Notes: generated from the sequence alone by a model not told the origin. A DNA stretch of 64,000 nucleotides from Leptospira bouyouniensis (GCF_004769525.1 NZ_RQFT01000003.1:876561-940560); one strand, 5' to 3'; positions 25,248 through 35,299 are shown, counted from the stretch's first letter. Numbers and translations: made by a program.

Positions 25248-26210
25248 TTATTGATAGTCGAGTAATCCTTTTCGTAAATCTGATTTTGGAAAATATCCAA
25301 TCTTTTCCCAGGAACCGGCATCATAAATCGCAACGGATTCGAGTAAAGGTTGGAGTGGGGAACCATGAAAGGGTTTTTTACGGATCCAACTGATCATGCG
25401 AAATAAAATGTCGATGAGTTTGGACCAAGACCCTGTGACAGGAATTGGCAATTGTCTTTTTTTGGTGATCCCTAAATCTTGGAAGGTCCGAATTACAGTT
25501 TCGATAGTTACCGCTTCTGGATGTGAAAAGACATAGAGGGATTCTGGTTTTTTTCCAGCAAAACAATGTTTGGTCCAAAGATAAATCGCTTCCGTGGCAT
25601 CTTCGATATGTAAGATCGATTTTTTTCGAGTTGGTGGGATTTTTGGGTACACCCCTCGTTTCATCAGAGACTTTAATTTTGAGATAAAACTTTTAGTACC
25701 TTTTCCATAAATACTTGCGAGTCGGATCACCGAATAGTTTTGCCCACTTTGGAAAATAAAATCCTCGGCTAAAGCTTTTGTTTTTGCATAAATGGTTTTC
25801 CCAAACCGCTCGCTATGCAGTGTTAATTCCGTTTCTTTTGAACCATAAACAGATATACTACTCACAAATCCAAAATGTGGAATTTGTTTTTGGATTGCAA
25901 ATGACACTAGTTGTTTGGTTGCATTTACATTGATTTGGTAATAAGTGGCTTCATCTACTTTTGCCCCTGAAACAACAGCTGCTAGGTGTAAAACCAAATC
26001 GATTGGTTCTTTAATGTTCAAATCACTCAAATCATTTAGATTTTTTAAATCGCGTTCGTAAAACTTAAAATGTTTATGATGGCGAATGTTTTCAGGAAAA
26101 TGGGAATGGTTTGTTCCAATGGCAATGATTTTGTAATCTGGAATTAATTTGCCAATCAATGCCTTGCCAAGAACTCCGCTTCCACCTGTGATGAGGATTG
26201 TTTTTGTCAT
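25248..26210 (-). CDS. NAD-dependent epimerase/dehydratase (extended SDR)
   Basis: The 320 residues begin TKTILITGGSGVLGKALIG, the glycine-rich NAD(P) loop. LVLHLAAVVSGAKVDE and FVSSISVYGS follow, then YAKTKALAED with the catalytic Tyr and Lys. LASIYGKG and the segment around HIEDATEAIYLW are typical of extended SDRs acting on nucleotide sugars or sterol-like substrates; the substrate is not apparent. The ATG at 26210 overlaps the DUF445 stop by four bases, so the two are translationally coupled. In-frame ATG 26234 lies within the DUF445 gene and is less likely. Confidence 0.88.
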   Translation of the reverse strand: MTKTILITGGSGVLGKALIGKLIPDYKIIAIGTNHSHFPENIRHHKHFKFYERDLKNLNDLSDLNIKEPIDLVLHLAAVVSGAKVDEATYYQINVNATKQLVSFAIQKQIPHFGFVSSISVYGSKETELTLHSERFGKTIYAKTKALAEDFIFQSGQNYSVIRLASIYGKGTKSFISKLKSLMKRGVYPKIPPTRKKSILHIEDATEAIYLWTKHCFAGKKPESLYVFSHPEAVTIETVIRTFQDLGITKKRQLPIPVTGSWSKLIDILFRMISWIRKKPFHGSPLQPLLESVAIYDAGSWEKIGYFPKSDLRKGLLDYQ

Positions 26211-27427
26211 ATAATAAATACCATTTGGAACCAACCCACAAGTGCACCGAGAGCTGCACCAACTAGGATGAGTAACATTTCATCCTCTTGGAAGGCAGAT
26301 CGTAAAATAGATTCAAATTCTTTTGGAGGAAGGGCTGACATTCGGTCACCCATCATCTTCTCTATTTGTAACGATTCTCCTAAATATGCTTCAAGATGGA
26401 ATGCATTTTCAATTGCATTGTCTGCCATTGCGACTGAAATTCTTTCTTTGGCAGCATCAAATTCATTAATTTTGCCTGTTGCATATAAGGCAGGTTTTGC
26501 AAGGAAAGTAACTGTGTCCACATGACCACTCACTTCATTGCGAATGATATCGATGATTTCTTTTGAAGCTTTTCCAAAAATAAGTTCCGAGAGGATATTT
26601 TTAGGTGTGAGAATTTTTTCACTCACAAGTTTTGCGTATAACCTAGAAACTTCGTTTTGCCTTTTTAAAAACAATCCTTGGTAAGTCCAAAATCCCAATA
26701 CTTTTTTGGGAATAAGTGGTCGAAAGATCATTTCAAGTGCCAGGTAATTCGTTAAATAACCTACGATCACTCCTTGGATGGGGAGTGTCCAAGATAATGG
26801 AAAAAAAATCATAAAGACCATTTGGATAAGTCCAAGTAAAAATCCAAAATAAAAACCTGAACGTTCAATGAATTTGAACTCTGGGGCACCAACCTCTTGA
26901 AAGAGCTCTACCACCAAACTTACGTTACTGCCAGATAATTTCTTTAAAACTAATGCTTTCACATCGAATAAAGAATCAATATCCGCTTGGAGTTTTTTAA
27001 TTACCTTGCGAATGGTGATTCCACTTTCTCTCCTAACTTTATGGTAAATTTCTTCCTTTACCAAGTCAGGAATGATGTCCCAAAGTTTAGGATCAAGACT
27101 ATCCGAAAATTCTTTGATCGTATAACGAATGCTAGAGTCGAGTGCAGGTAAAAATACAGTTTCTGCTTTTTTTGGATCTACTTTTAGAAATACTTCTTTG
27201 ATATTGAGTAGGCGTTCTGTGATCACATCCACAGATTTACTCGCCATTTTGTGTGCTTTTCTTGGAATAATGCCCTGCCAACCTAAGTAGGGTGGGAAAC
27301 CAATAAATTGGATGGGGTAAAAAGTCATTTTCAAAGCCAACCAATTGGTCACCCAACCCACAAACCCATATGTAAATGGGATCATGAGCAATTTCCACCC
27401 GCCGACCGAAAGCCAAGAATCCCACAT
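26207..27427 (-). CDS. DUF445 family membrane protein
   Basis: A 406-residue protein with membrane helices at both ends and in the middle. PFTYGFVGWVTNWLALKMTFYPI near the start and GVIVGYLTNYLALEMIFRPL near residue 225 are the duplicated DUF445 motif (G-x-x-T-N-x-x-A-x-x-M-x-x-P). Each is followed by a GxxPRK/GLFLKRQ-type segment. The helical stretches between look like coiled coil. Function is unknown in any species. It heads a minus-strand group DUF445-epimerase-secreted protein. Confidence 0.9.
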   Translation of the reverse strand: MWDSWLSVGGWKLLMIPFTYGFVGWVTNWLALKMTFYPIQFIGFPPYLGWQGIIPRKAHKMASKSVDVITERLLNIKEVFLKVDPKKAETVFLPALDSSIRYTIKEFSDSLDPKLWDIIPDLVKEEIYHKVRRESGITIRKVIKKLQADIDSLFDVKALVLKKLSGSNVSLVVELFQEVGAPEFKFIERSGFYFGFLLGLIQMVFMIFFPLSWTLPIQGVIVGYLTNYLALEMIFRPLIPKKVLGFWTYQGLFLKRQNEVSRLYAKLVSEKILTPKNILSELIFGKASKEIIDIIRNEVSGHVDTVTFLAKPALYATGKINEFDAAKERISVAMADNAIENAFHLEAYLGESLQIEKMMGDRMSALPPKEFESILRSAFQEDEMLLILVGAALGALVGWFQMVFII

Positions 27428-27670
27428 ATTTGCTAAGAATAGGCTTTGTTTCAGAAAGGAATGGGCAATCGAAATTCGTTTTCCTGTCTAATTTTCCCTC
27501 AAAAGGTGTAAAAAACGAAATTTTTCTCCGATACCCCTAAAAAAGATTTGCTTTGTGTACGGAAACAAACTACAAATGGTACACTTTGGGAGTTCTTAGG
27601 AATTTCCCGAAGCGATTTGAAAGGAAGTGACGGTTTCGTCACAAAGCGAATTTGATTAGAGGGTAAGTCT

Positions 27671-30600
27671 ATGCGCGTTCGAGGGTTCTTCACCATTCTC
27701 GTTCTCATTTCTATTGTTTTTGTAGGTTGTTCTCGTAAAAAGAAATCAATGCCGTTTTGGTTGTTATTGGGTACTGGCGGAGCCGTGTCGGATAACAATG
27801 ATCAAACGGAACTCCCACCTGATTCGAATGGAGTCCCTCTCCCACCACCTGGCGGTTCTGTCGGTGTGACTGATCCCGAAGAAGTTCCAAATAATGAATC
27901 CGAACAAGAAGTACCAAATCATGGTCCCGCTCGGGTCATAGGTTCCATTGTCCCAGTTGTTGCAGGTGTACCTGCGAATGTTGTTTGTGGCAATCCTGGA
28001 GCTCCATCTGCGCCCGCTTGCGTGGATCTTACTTTAATTTCTGTACGCATCGAAGTTGCTAATGGTGAAGTCAGTACACTTGTTGCGTCAAAATATGCAG
28101 AAGCCAATGGAAGTTTTGTTTTTGATTTATCTGACCTTCCAAATAATAATTACCGAGTTCTCATTAACACCGGTTATGGTTTAAATTATACTTACCAAGA
28201 TTTTTCTTACGTTTACGACCCGACACAAACTCCTTACACCCTTGTTAACGTAGGTAATTTACTTGCGGAAAGAATGTATTATGCACAAGGCCCTGCTCAA
28301 TTTACAGGAGTTGTCACAAGTCCTGGATTTTCAGGAGATGGAGTGAATGTTCCAGCTGGACCTGTGGCTGGCATTGTTGTAAACATTGTTGATTCCAATG
28401 GTAATACGGTAGGAACAGGAGTCACCAACGCCAATGGACAATATGTAATTTCGATCAACCCTCTCCCTAACGGGAATTATACGATTGTGTATGTTGGTGA
28501 TTCGGTTGAGGTTTCTGGACAACCTTTTGCCACTATCCAAGAATCTGTACATTTTACGTTTCCAGGAACCAATCCAAATACAGTTGCAGTTGTTGATTTA
28601 GGTATCACGAGTTTGCCATGGATGGCCGCAACGGAAAGTGATCTTTTACTTTCTGGTGTGATTAGAAATGGGGCCCTTTCAAGCGACCAGTCTTCTGTTT
28701 TTACCATCAAACTAAAAAATGAACATGGTGCTGTGTTACAAACAGTACAAATCACTGGGAATGGTAATTTTTCGATCGAAGGATTTGAACTCACTAACGG
28801 TGTCTATTATTTAGAAGTTTCGAACCCTTCCTTTTATACAACCACTCAATCTTTTTTGTTCTCAGCAGCTCCAAATGGTGGAACCAAATCGATCACATTA
28901 CTTGATCCTATCCTAATTGTTGCAAAACCTTCCTTAGTCGTTGGGTATGTCAAAGATGCAAACAACAATCATATTCCTGGCGCTGTCATTAACGTTCGAC
29001 CATCATCAAATCAACCACCATCGAACATTGTATACCTGAAAGATGATCCAATTTTAGGTAATGCGATCAAACTTTGGATTTTGGAATCTTTAAGTGTCGT
29101 TGCAGGAACCAATTGTGCTTTAAACCCTACCGGTTCGGTATGTTCCTGTGCTGTGAATCCATCGGCATCTTGTTTGTCTTCAGTGCAAGGTACAGGCCCG
29201 TGGGCTTACCAAACCTATGCAAACAAAATGTATGAGGTGAATCCAACTACCAAAGAAGTATCTTTCCTTGGTGCCAGTGGGCTTTGGGCATACTATATCT
29301 CTGCACCTGGTTTTGAAAACTATTGTGGAAATAATGCAGCACCTTGTTCCGCTAATCCTTTGCAAGTTAGTTTGAACGGCGCAACATATAATGCGGGAAC
29401 CATTTCTATGACTTCGATTGCCACTCGCTCACAAATTGCTGGTTCGATTTCAGTTCGTGACAATGCACCTACAGCTAACTCAACTCATACGACACAATCA
29501 GGTTTGTATGTTGTGATGTTAGGGAATACAAACGATACAGGTGCGTCCCTTGTTCACATTACAACAACCTCATCGGGACAGTTTAGTTTTGGAGGTGGAT
29601 CTTATGTTGTGACTCTTCCGCAAGTATTACCAGCACCATTTACCAATGATGATGCTGGAAGGGTTACTTATGCACTTTACCAATTGGGTACAGGTTCAGC
29701 CACCACTCTTTCGAATTCTCCGAGTGTAGCGCGTGCCAATGACAATACTGCACCAGTTGACATCATTGGTGGAACTGAATATAATTTCCGTCAAAGTTCC
29801 TACCAAATCATAGTGGTAGATCGTGTTGCACCATCCTACCAATTGAGTTATTTATCTTCGAATAGCCTACGAGTTGACACGTCTACAGTGGCAACTAATT
29901 TGTATGCATCAAATCCAGTGATCTTTCATTTGAATGGTGTTGTTCTTCATAGTGCAAGGGCAACTGTCACTGGTGTTGTTACGGATGCAGTGTCCACTTC
30001 GGTTGTGAGTGGAGCTACTATCACTCTTGGACGATTGGTAGGTGGAAATTTCACTCCGGATGTGAAGAGAGACTGTTCGGGTGCATTTGATTCTCCAAAT
30101 TGTACTGTTTCCTCCGTTAGAACAGCTGGAAATGACCAAGTCATCGGATCTGTCACATCACAAGCAAACGGAAGTTATAGTTTTACTTTCCTTTCTCCAG
30201 GTTCTTATCACTTACGCGTAGAAAAAAATGGGATCACTACTTATTTCCCAGTCGAAGTAGGATCTAGCGGTGGGACTGTTGTTGTGAACACACCTGTGAT
30301 TACCAATGATGGACGTGGTCACCTATCAGGATCTGTGCGAACACCTGGTGGATTTGCTTTCCTAGGAACGTATTCATTAGAAATCGTAGATCCTAATGGT
30401 GGGACAGTTCGCCCATCGGTTGGGGTGCAACCATCTTCAATCGCAACAGGGGCAACTGTTTTCTCCAATGCAAGCCAGTATACGATCTTTAATATCAATG
30501 CAGGTCGTTGGAAAATTCGATTTGTGTCAGCAGGATACCAAACTGTGGAAGGGATTGTGGACATCCAAGCTGATGTCACAACCAATTTCGATATCATTAC

Positions 30601-31399
30601 CTTTGTCCCTGGTAGCCAAACCAGTGGAACCATATCGGGACGAGCATTATCTGCACTCTACAATACTGGAGTTTGTAACCTAACTGCTCGTATACGGCCA
30701 GGTGTCAATGTGAAGTCGGGCCCTTATGCAATTGATGCGAACGGTGTGACAATTCCATCTGTCAAAACATCAACTGATGGATCGTATGCCATCCCATCTG
30801 TACCTCCAGGTAACTATACTTTAGAAGTATCGGGAGCAGGAAAACGTGGGAATTGTACATCTATCCAAGAAAACTATTCTACGACATACAAAACTGTTGT
30901 CTCAGCTGGATCCGAAACTCCAGCTAACCAAAACATCTTGGTCACTCCAATATTAGGAGATAACGAGATGCGTGTGGTTCTCACTTGGGGAGCAAAACCG
31001 AGAGATTTAGATTCCCACATGCAATATGGAAACCAAGCTAACGATAGGATTGTATGGAATAATAAAACTCCTCTCGGTGGTGGGAATGGAAGTTTGGATT
31101 ATGATATCACTACAGGTTACGGTCCAGAAACCATTACTGTCCAAGGTTCCATTTGGAACCAACCAAATCGTTACTACAGTGTGTATAACTGGTCTGGGGA
31201 AGCAAGTATGGGAATCTCAGGAGCTACTGTAAGAGTGTTCAAAGGAAGTGTTGGTGAAGTGAGAAACTATTCCATTGGGCCTAACCATTCCAATCGTTGG
31301 TGGAAACTTTTCTGTATCGCACAAGACAAATCCATCACTGATGTAGGAACGGGAAGTTGCCAAGCAACGAACTTTATCGAAAGATCAATGTATCAGTAA
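27671..31399 (+). CDS. Giant lipoprotein with carboxypeptidase-regulatory-like repeats and a YfaP/DUF2135-like end
   Basis: A 1242-residue exported lipoprotein: MRVRGFFTILVLISIVFVGC, then a flexible Pro/Glu/Gly linker. The body is made of beta-sandwich modules of the CarboxypepD-reg type, each ending like TSTDGSYAIPSVPPGNYTLEV. There are copies near residues 75, 220, 330, 420, 770, 880 and 1035. The last 140 residues (VVLTWGAKPRDLDSHMQYG…) resemble the YfaP/DUF2135 domain, including the D-L-D-S-H metal-like motif. Such proteins are surface adhesins or structural proteins; the ligand is unknown. GAGGG precedes the ATG by about seven bases. It is monocistronic. Confidence 0.85.
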   Translation: MRVRGFFTILVLISIVFVGCSRKKKSMPFWLLLGTGGAVSDNNDQTELPPDSNGVPLPPPGGSVGVTDPEEVPNNESEQEVPNHGPARVIGSIVPVVAGVPANVVCGNPGAPSAPACVDLTLISVRIEVANGEVSTLVASKYAEANGSFVFDLSDLPNNNYRVLINTGYGLNYTYQDFSYVYDPTQTPYTLVNVGNLLAERMYYAQGPAQFTGVVTSPGFSGDGVNVPAGPVAGIVVNIVDSNGNTVGTGVTNANGQYVISINPLPNGNYTIVYVGDSVEVSGQPFATIQESVHFTFPGTNPNTVAVVDLGITSLPWMAATESDLLLSGVIRNGALSSDQSSVFTIKLKNEHGAVLQTVQITGNGNFSIEGFELTNGVYYLEVSNPSFYTTTQSFLFSAAPNGGTKSITLLDPILIVAKPSLVVGYVKDANNNHIPGAVINVRPSSNQPPSNIVYLKDDPILGNAIKLWILESLSVVAGTNCALNPTGSVCSCAVNPSASCLSSVQGTGPWAYQTYANKMYEVNPTTKEVSFLGASGLWAYYISAPGFENYCGNNAAPCSANPLQVSLNGATYNAGTISMTSIATRSQIAGSISVRDNAPTANSTHTTQSGLYVVMLGNTNDTGASLVHITTTSSGQFSFGGGSYVVTLPQVLPAPFTNDDAGRVTYALYQLGTGSATTLSNSPSVARANDNTAPVDIIGGTEYNFRQSSYQIIVVDRVAPSYQLSYLSSNSLRVDTSTVATNLYASNPVIFHLNGVVLHSARATVTGVVTDAVSTSVVSGATITLGRLVGGNFTPDVKRDCSGAFDSPNCTVSSVRTAGNDQVIGSVTSQANGSYSFTFLSPGSYHLRVEKNGITTYFPVEVGSSGGTVVVNTPVITNDGRGHLSGSVRTPGGFAFLGTYSLEIVDPNGGTVRPSVGVQPSSIATGATVFSNASQYTIFNINAGRWKIRFVSAGYQTVEGIVDIQADVTTNFDIITFVPGSQTSGTISGRALSALYNTGVCNLTARIRPGVNVKSGPYAIDANGVTIPSVKTSTDGSYAIPSVPPGNYTLEVSGAGKRGNCTSIQENYSTTYKTVVSAGSETPANQNILVTPILGDNEMRVVLTWGAKPRDLDSHMQYGNQANDRIVWNNKTPLGGGNGSLDYDITTGYGPETITVQGSIWNQPNRYYSVYNWSGEASMGISGATVRVFKGSVGEVRNYSIGPNHSNRWWKLFCIAQDKSITDVGTGSCQATNFIERSMYQ

Positions 31400-31454
31400 A
31401 CAAAAGCTGATACACTCTTATCATTTGGCCATGTTTGGTGGTGAGAGAATATTT

Positions 31455-32240
31455 CTAATGAGAAAGGACAGTGATATGAAACTGTCCTTTTTTTTCGCTT
31501 ACCGATAGGTTGAGGTCATATAGGTTTGAAAGATTAGAATCGGTGAAAACAGATTTTTTTTCTCCAAAGGCTAATACCTTTCCTTCTTTTAACAAAAGGA
31601 TTTTGTGAAAATCCTCAGGGATTTCTTCGATTCGGTGTGTGATGAGAATCCGAGTCAGATTTGGATTTCTATTTTTCAATAATGAGAGAGAAGTCACAAA
31701 ATCAATTCTTGCAGTCAAATCCAGAGCGGCAGTTGGTTCATCTAGGATAAGTAACTCTTTACCTTCACCAAACGCACGTAATAATAAAACCTTCATTTTT
31801 TCCCCAGAAGATAGGGTATTGTAGGCTTGGTCTGCTTTATGGACCAGACCAATTGTGTTTAGTAAGTTTATTGCGAGTTTTGTTTGTGTTGGTGTAGGTT
31901 CTTTATACAAACCCAATGTTCCAATAACACCCGTTAATACCATTTCCAAACAACTTAGCCTTTGCAAAAGGGTTTCTTGGTGGCCTGGTTGGACAATACC
32001 CATTTTGTTTTGTAAGGGAGCCATCGGAGTTTCGCCATAAGTTTCTCCAAACGCTGAAACAGTGCCTATTGTAGGCCAAAGGTAACCAAACAGTAGATTG
32101 ATGAGAGTGGTTTTCCCAGCACCATTTCGGCCTATGATGGCCAAAGATTCTCCTTGGCTGAGTGAAAATTGAATGTCTTGTAAGATAGTTTTGTCATTGC
32201 GAATGAACGAAACGGAATCAAAACGGATCACTTCACTCAT
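31455..32240 (-). CDS. ABC transporter ATP-binding protein
   Basis: A stand-alone ATPase of 261 residues. GRNGAGKTTLINLL is Walker A, LSSGEKMKVLLLRAF the ABC signature, LLILDEPTAALDL Walker B with the catalytic Glu, and ITHRIEEI the switch His. No permease or binding protein lies beside it, so the substrate is unknown; export-type or ModF/PhnK-like soluble roles are possible. Its ATG overlaps the end of the HDOD gene by eight bases. Its last codons double as the terminator of the opposing lipoprotein gene. Confidence 0.92.
   Translation of the reverse strand: MSEVIRFDSVSFIRNDKTILQDIQFSLSQGESLAIIGRNGAGKTTLINLLFGYLWPTIGTVSAFGETYGETPMAPLQNKMGIVQPGHQETLLQRLSCLEMVLTGVIGTLGLYKEPTPTQTKLAINLLNTIGLVHKADQAYNTLSSGEKMKVLLLRAFGEGKELLILDEPTAALDLTARIDFVTSLSLLKNRNPNLTRILITHRIEEIPEDFHKILLLKEGKVLAFGEKKSVFTDSNLSNLYDLNLSVSEKKGQFHITVLSH
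31464..31495 (+). terminator. Terminator of the giant lipoprotein gene, inside the opposing ABC gene
   Basis: AAGGACAGT (31464-31472) and ACTGTCCTT (31481-31489) form a perfect nine-pair stem with an eight-base loop. It runs into a T-run ending at 31495. The ABC gene's stop is at 31455-31457, so this hairpin is also its final codons. Confidence 0.85.
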
Positions 32241-33726
32241 TCGTTTTTTTGTACAGTACCTCTACCTTATTCACAGCTGCGGAGAACACATCGATGTTGT
32301 CTAAATTAAACTTTGATAAAAGGTTTTTGTCAATGGCATAAAAACCTTTTTTCTGTTCATGGAAGTCAGCCATCATATTGGCCATATAAATGACTTCGAC
32401 TAAATCTCTAAGTTCCGGTGGAGCCAAAAATGGTTTATGATGGTATTCAATTGCCACACGTAAGTCTTGTGGGAACTCCCATTTTTCAGCAAGTAATGCC
32501 CCTAATTGCGGGTGACTGAGCCCTATGGCCATTTCTTCTAAGAGAGTTGAGTTTCCTGAATCAACACCTCTTTGATAAGTTTCAATTTTTTTGAAAAAAC
32601 CACGATCGACTGAAAGTAATAAAAATTTTCCAATATCATGTAACAGAGCGCATACGGCAATGATATCAGCTATTTTATTGGTATGATTATTTTCTGTCGC
32701 AAGGTAACGTGCATAATAACTGCAACGACTTGAATGTTCCCAAACATCCATCATTTTGCCGTATTGGCCATCCATAATCTTGCGAACACCCGATACATAG
32801 AGAAGGTTCCGTAGGTTTTTTAAACCAACAACTTTCACTGCTTGTAAGATAGAACTCACTTGGCTGCGGTTTGCAAAAAAAGCGGAGTTGGAAAGTTTGA
32901 GTAAATCAGCAGACAAAGCTGGATTTCTTTCGATCTCTTGTGAAATCATATGGAGATCTGAATCTGGATTATTGCAGAGTTGGATGATTTTGGTCAATGA
33001 ATGTGGGAGAGGTGGCAGGCCATCAATTTCGTTGAGTAATTTGGTTTTGAGACTTGTTTGGATTTCCACAGGAGTTGTAACATCAGGTACAGAGAGTGTA
33101 GCGCGCGTTATCTTATCATTTGTGAAAATTTTAAATTTATCAGAACCGATCCCGGAATTTTTTAATAATAATTGGATGAGTACTAACCCTAATCCTGCCG
33201 ACTCAGTACTATCGGAAACATCGGTGAAAGCATCAGAAAGGTCATTATAATTCTTAGCGACTTCGATCCGGCGATTGACCCGGGCCAATTCTTCTTTTGT
33301 GATCGGAGCGTTATTTTCAACGGCAAAATGAATGGATTTATCTTCCACTTTCATAAGCAAACTGATGTAATAATTACCGCCATCTAACCGATCTAATTGT
33401 TCATTCCACTTCATGATGATATTTTCTTGGAACCTTGACATTCCTTTTGCATAATCAGTGGCGTTTTGGATGTCCAATTTCTCACGACTGAAGTAGTCGC
33501 GTTTTGCATTGGCTTTGTTTGCGTTCATGAGGAGTTCTTTAAGGACAGTGAAAATAACTTCCACTAAATATAATTTGTCCATATACCCCATTACATGGAC
33601 AAGTAATGCGTATATCTCCTGATTTTGTTCTTCTGTAACAAAATAAAAATTGATTCTTGATTCTTTGGAAGTTTCTAATTGAGAAATGATATCTTTAAAA
33701 TTCACAAACGATGATTCCCGTAACAC
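32233..33726 (-). CDS. GHKL-ATPase-like plus HDOD signalling protein
   Basis: A 497-residue cytoplasmic protein in two parts. Residues 1-220 look like a histidine-kinase-type ATP-binding domain: VLKELLMNANKANAKR resembles the N box, HFAVENNAP the G1 area and SAGLGLVLIQLLLKNSG the G2 area. Residues 225-490 are an HDOD domain (LLNEIDGLPPLPHSLTKIIQL, then ALLHDIGKFLL, with HD-like residues, and LSHPQLGALLAEKW). HDOD proteins act in regulation and motility. The start is a GTG with weak context. It is the first gene of a pair with the ABC ATPase. Confidence 0.85.
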   Translation of the reverse strand: MLRESSFVNFKDIISQLETSKESRINFYFVTEEQNQEIYALLVHVMGYMDKLYLVEVIFTVLKELLMNANKANAKRDYFSREKLDIQNATDYAKGMSRFQENIIMKWNEQLDRLDGGNYYISLLMKVEDKSIHFAVENNAPITKEELARVNRRIEVAKNYNDLSDAFTDVSDSTESAGLGLVLIQLLLKNSGIGSDKFKIFTNDKITRATLSVPDVTTPVEIQTSLKTKLLNEIDGLPPLPHSLTKIIQLCNNPDSDLHMISQEIERNPALSADLLKLSNSAFFANRSQVSSILQAVKVVGLKNLRNLLYVSGVRKIMDGQYGKMMDVWEHSSRCSYYARYLATENNHTNKIADIIAVCALLHDIGKFLLLSVDRGFFKKIETYQRGVDSGNSTLLEEMAIGLSHPQLGALLAEKWEFPQDLRVAIEYHHKPFLAPPELRDLVEVIYMANMMADFHEQKKGFYAIDKNLLSKFNLDNIDVFSAAVNKVEVLYKKTNE

Positions 33727-33833
33727 TCTTATAATTTAAATTCTTTTGGAGGCAATTGATATTTTTTTCCAAAGTGGATTCTATTTTGTCCATGCCCAAT
33801 GATACTCTGTATTCATCTGTGGAGGAAAACAGA

Positions 33834-34019
33834 ATGGATATGTTAGACCAAATGAATTTGCATTTGATGATGGAAGAACGATTAGAAAAAATCATAGAGG
33901 ACTTAGAGAGAAGGCCTAAGGGAAAAACCAAAAAAACAAAAGATTATGATCGAATTCCTGCGAATCGCGAACGAGCTGAATGGAATTTACAAGAAATACC
34001 AATTCTATTCGGAGCTTAA
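33834..34019 (+). CDS. Small charged protein of 61 residues, unrecognised
   Basis: The peptide MDMLDQMNLHLMMEERLEKI continues with IEDLERRPKGKTKKTKDYDR and ends WNLQEIPILFGA. A strong ribosome site GGAGG (33821-33825) eight bases before ATG 33834 makes this the real start rather than the upstream in-frame ATG/TTG codons from 33756. The N-terminus is a probable amphipathic helix or short coiled coil, the middle is very basic. It ends four bases inside the convergent DUF115 gene. Confidence 0.7.
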   Translation: MDMLDQMNLHLMMEERLEKIIEDLERRPKGKTKKTKDYDRIPANRERAEWNLQEIPILFGA

Positions 34020-35299
34020 CCTGGTGAAAACCGCAACCAAGTGTTGAGGGTTTTTGAATGGATGATGCCGGATTGGTCTTGGTTGGCCCACTTTGCCAAA
34101 TCCGAATTCTTTGGGGGAAAACCCTGAAACGAGACGAAGGTTGACTTTTTGGATTCTATGTTTGTAGTGAATGCTGTTAACTCGCTAAACATTTGAATTT
34201 TTGCTTTCTGTTTTGAAGTTAATACTTCCTCCCAAACGACTTGATTTTTTCCTTTTCTGACACCAGAGTACAGACGTTTGGTGAAATATTCTAAACTCTT
34301 TTTTCTATTAATTTGGGGTTCATAATACCTTTCATACCCTGTCGCCTTACAATGTGATTTCCCTTGTTCTGTTATAAAACTCACACCGCTCATCGCAAAA
34401 TTTCGACCTTGAATTCCACTAGTGATAGATAATACCATTCCGAATAAATTTAAACTTGGGTTTTGGTAATGAGGCCAATCCATATTTTTTTCGGATTGAA
34501 AGAGAAATGCAATGATTTGATCCAAAGGATGACCAGTATTAACCAAAATTTTTGGATTTGGTAATTCAAATAAATAGGGAGAGCCACCTAACCAAGTGAT
34601 GATGGGAATATCTTTAGGAATATCGAGTAAAAAGTGAAATACAGTCCCTCTTCCTGAATCAAAAGAAACAATATAGTCTGGTGTTATCTCATTTTCTAAT
34701 AAAAATCCAACTGAAGTATCACTTGCAAATAAAGTCCAGTTTTGGCGTTGGATTTTTATTTTTTCAATATCTAATTCGAGGCCTGGACTTGCGCCTAAAA
34801 ATAAAACGTTAGGTTGGTCTGATGAAAAAGATTGAAACCAATGAATATCCATCTGGTTCAATTTTACATTCAGTTTATTTTTTAAATAATTATGAGTCCA
34901 AAGTTTACGAAAATGATGGATTGTATTTTCATTGGTAGATTGTGAACTAAATTGAGAGAGGAATTGATTTTTACATTCTTTCACCAATTCTGGGAACAAA
35001 CGTTCGTAACTCGGTGTTTCGTAAATGGTCCAAGTTAAATTTTTAATTTGATGTGAGGAGGAAGATTCGATCAAATTTTGTTTGATCTCTAACCAGTTAG
35101 GAGATTTTCCAGTGATGACGAATAAAGAGATACCTTTCGAAGATGCTTTTTGAATCAGTTCCTTTGTTTCATTTTGGAAGGCCGGTAAATCGTAAATTTC
35201 GGATAATGGTTCCCAGAACAAAAAGTGGGTATGGGAAGAAGGAGATTCCAATAAAGCACGAATGGAATGCAAAGCCCCTATCCCTAATACAATTGGCAT
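34016..35299 (-). CDS. DUF115 / MAF-like protein (6-hydroxymethylpterin pyrophosphokinase MptE-like)
   Basis: The 427 residues contain the DUF115 core seen in motility accessory factors: NVLFLGASPGLELDIEKI, then SDTSVGFLLENEITPDYIVSFD with the conserved Asp, and the GSPYLFELPNP region. In Campylobacter relatives these proteins act on flagellar glycosylation with pseudaminic or legionaminic acids. In spirochaetes their role is less clear. No flagellar gene is adjacent; the nearest motility gene is motA 17 kb away. No membrane segment. Confidence 0.8.
   Translation of the reverse strand: MPIVLGIGALHSIRALLESPSSHTHFLFWEPLSEIYDLPAFQNETKELIQKASSKGISLFVITGKSPNWLEIKQNLIESSSSHQIKNLTWTIYETPSYERLFPELVKECKNQFLSQFSSQSTNENTIHHFRKLWTHNYLKNKLNVKLNQMDIHWFQSFSSDQPNVLFLGASPGLELDIEKIKIQRQNWTLFASDTSVGFLLENEITPDYIVSFDSGRGTVFHFLLDIPKDIPIITWLGGSPYLFELPNPKILVNTGHPLDQIIAFLFQSEKNMDWPHYQNPSLNLFGMVLSITSGIQGRNFAMSGVSFITEQGKSHCKATGYERYYEPQINRKKSLEYFTKRLYSGVRKGKNQVVWEEVLTSKQKAKIQMFSELTAFTTNIESKKSTFVSFQGFPPKNSDLAKWANQDQSGIIHSKTLNTWLRFSPG

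Noticed and set aside
27499..27798. Minus-strand frame upstream of the giant lipoprotein
   Set aside because: It crosses the start and signal peptide of the real gene and has no motif or ribosome site.
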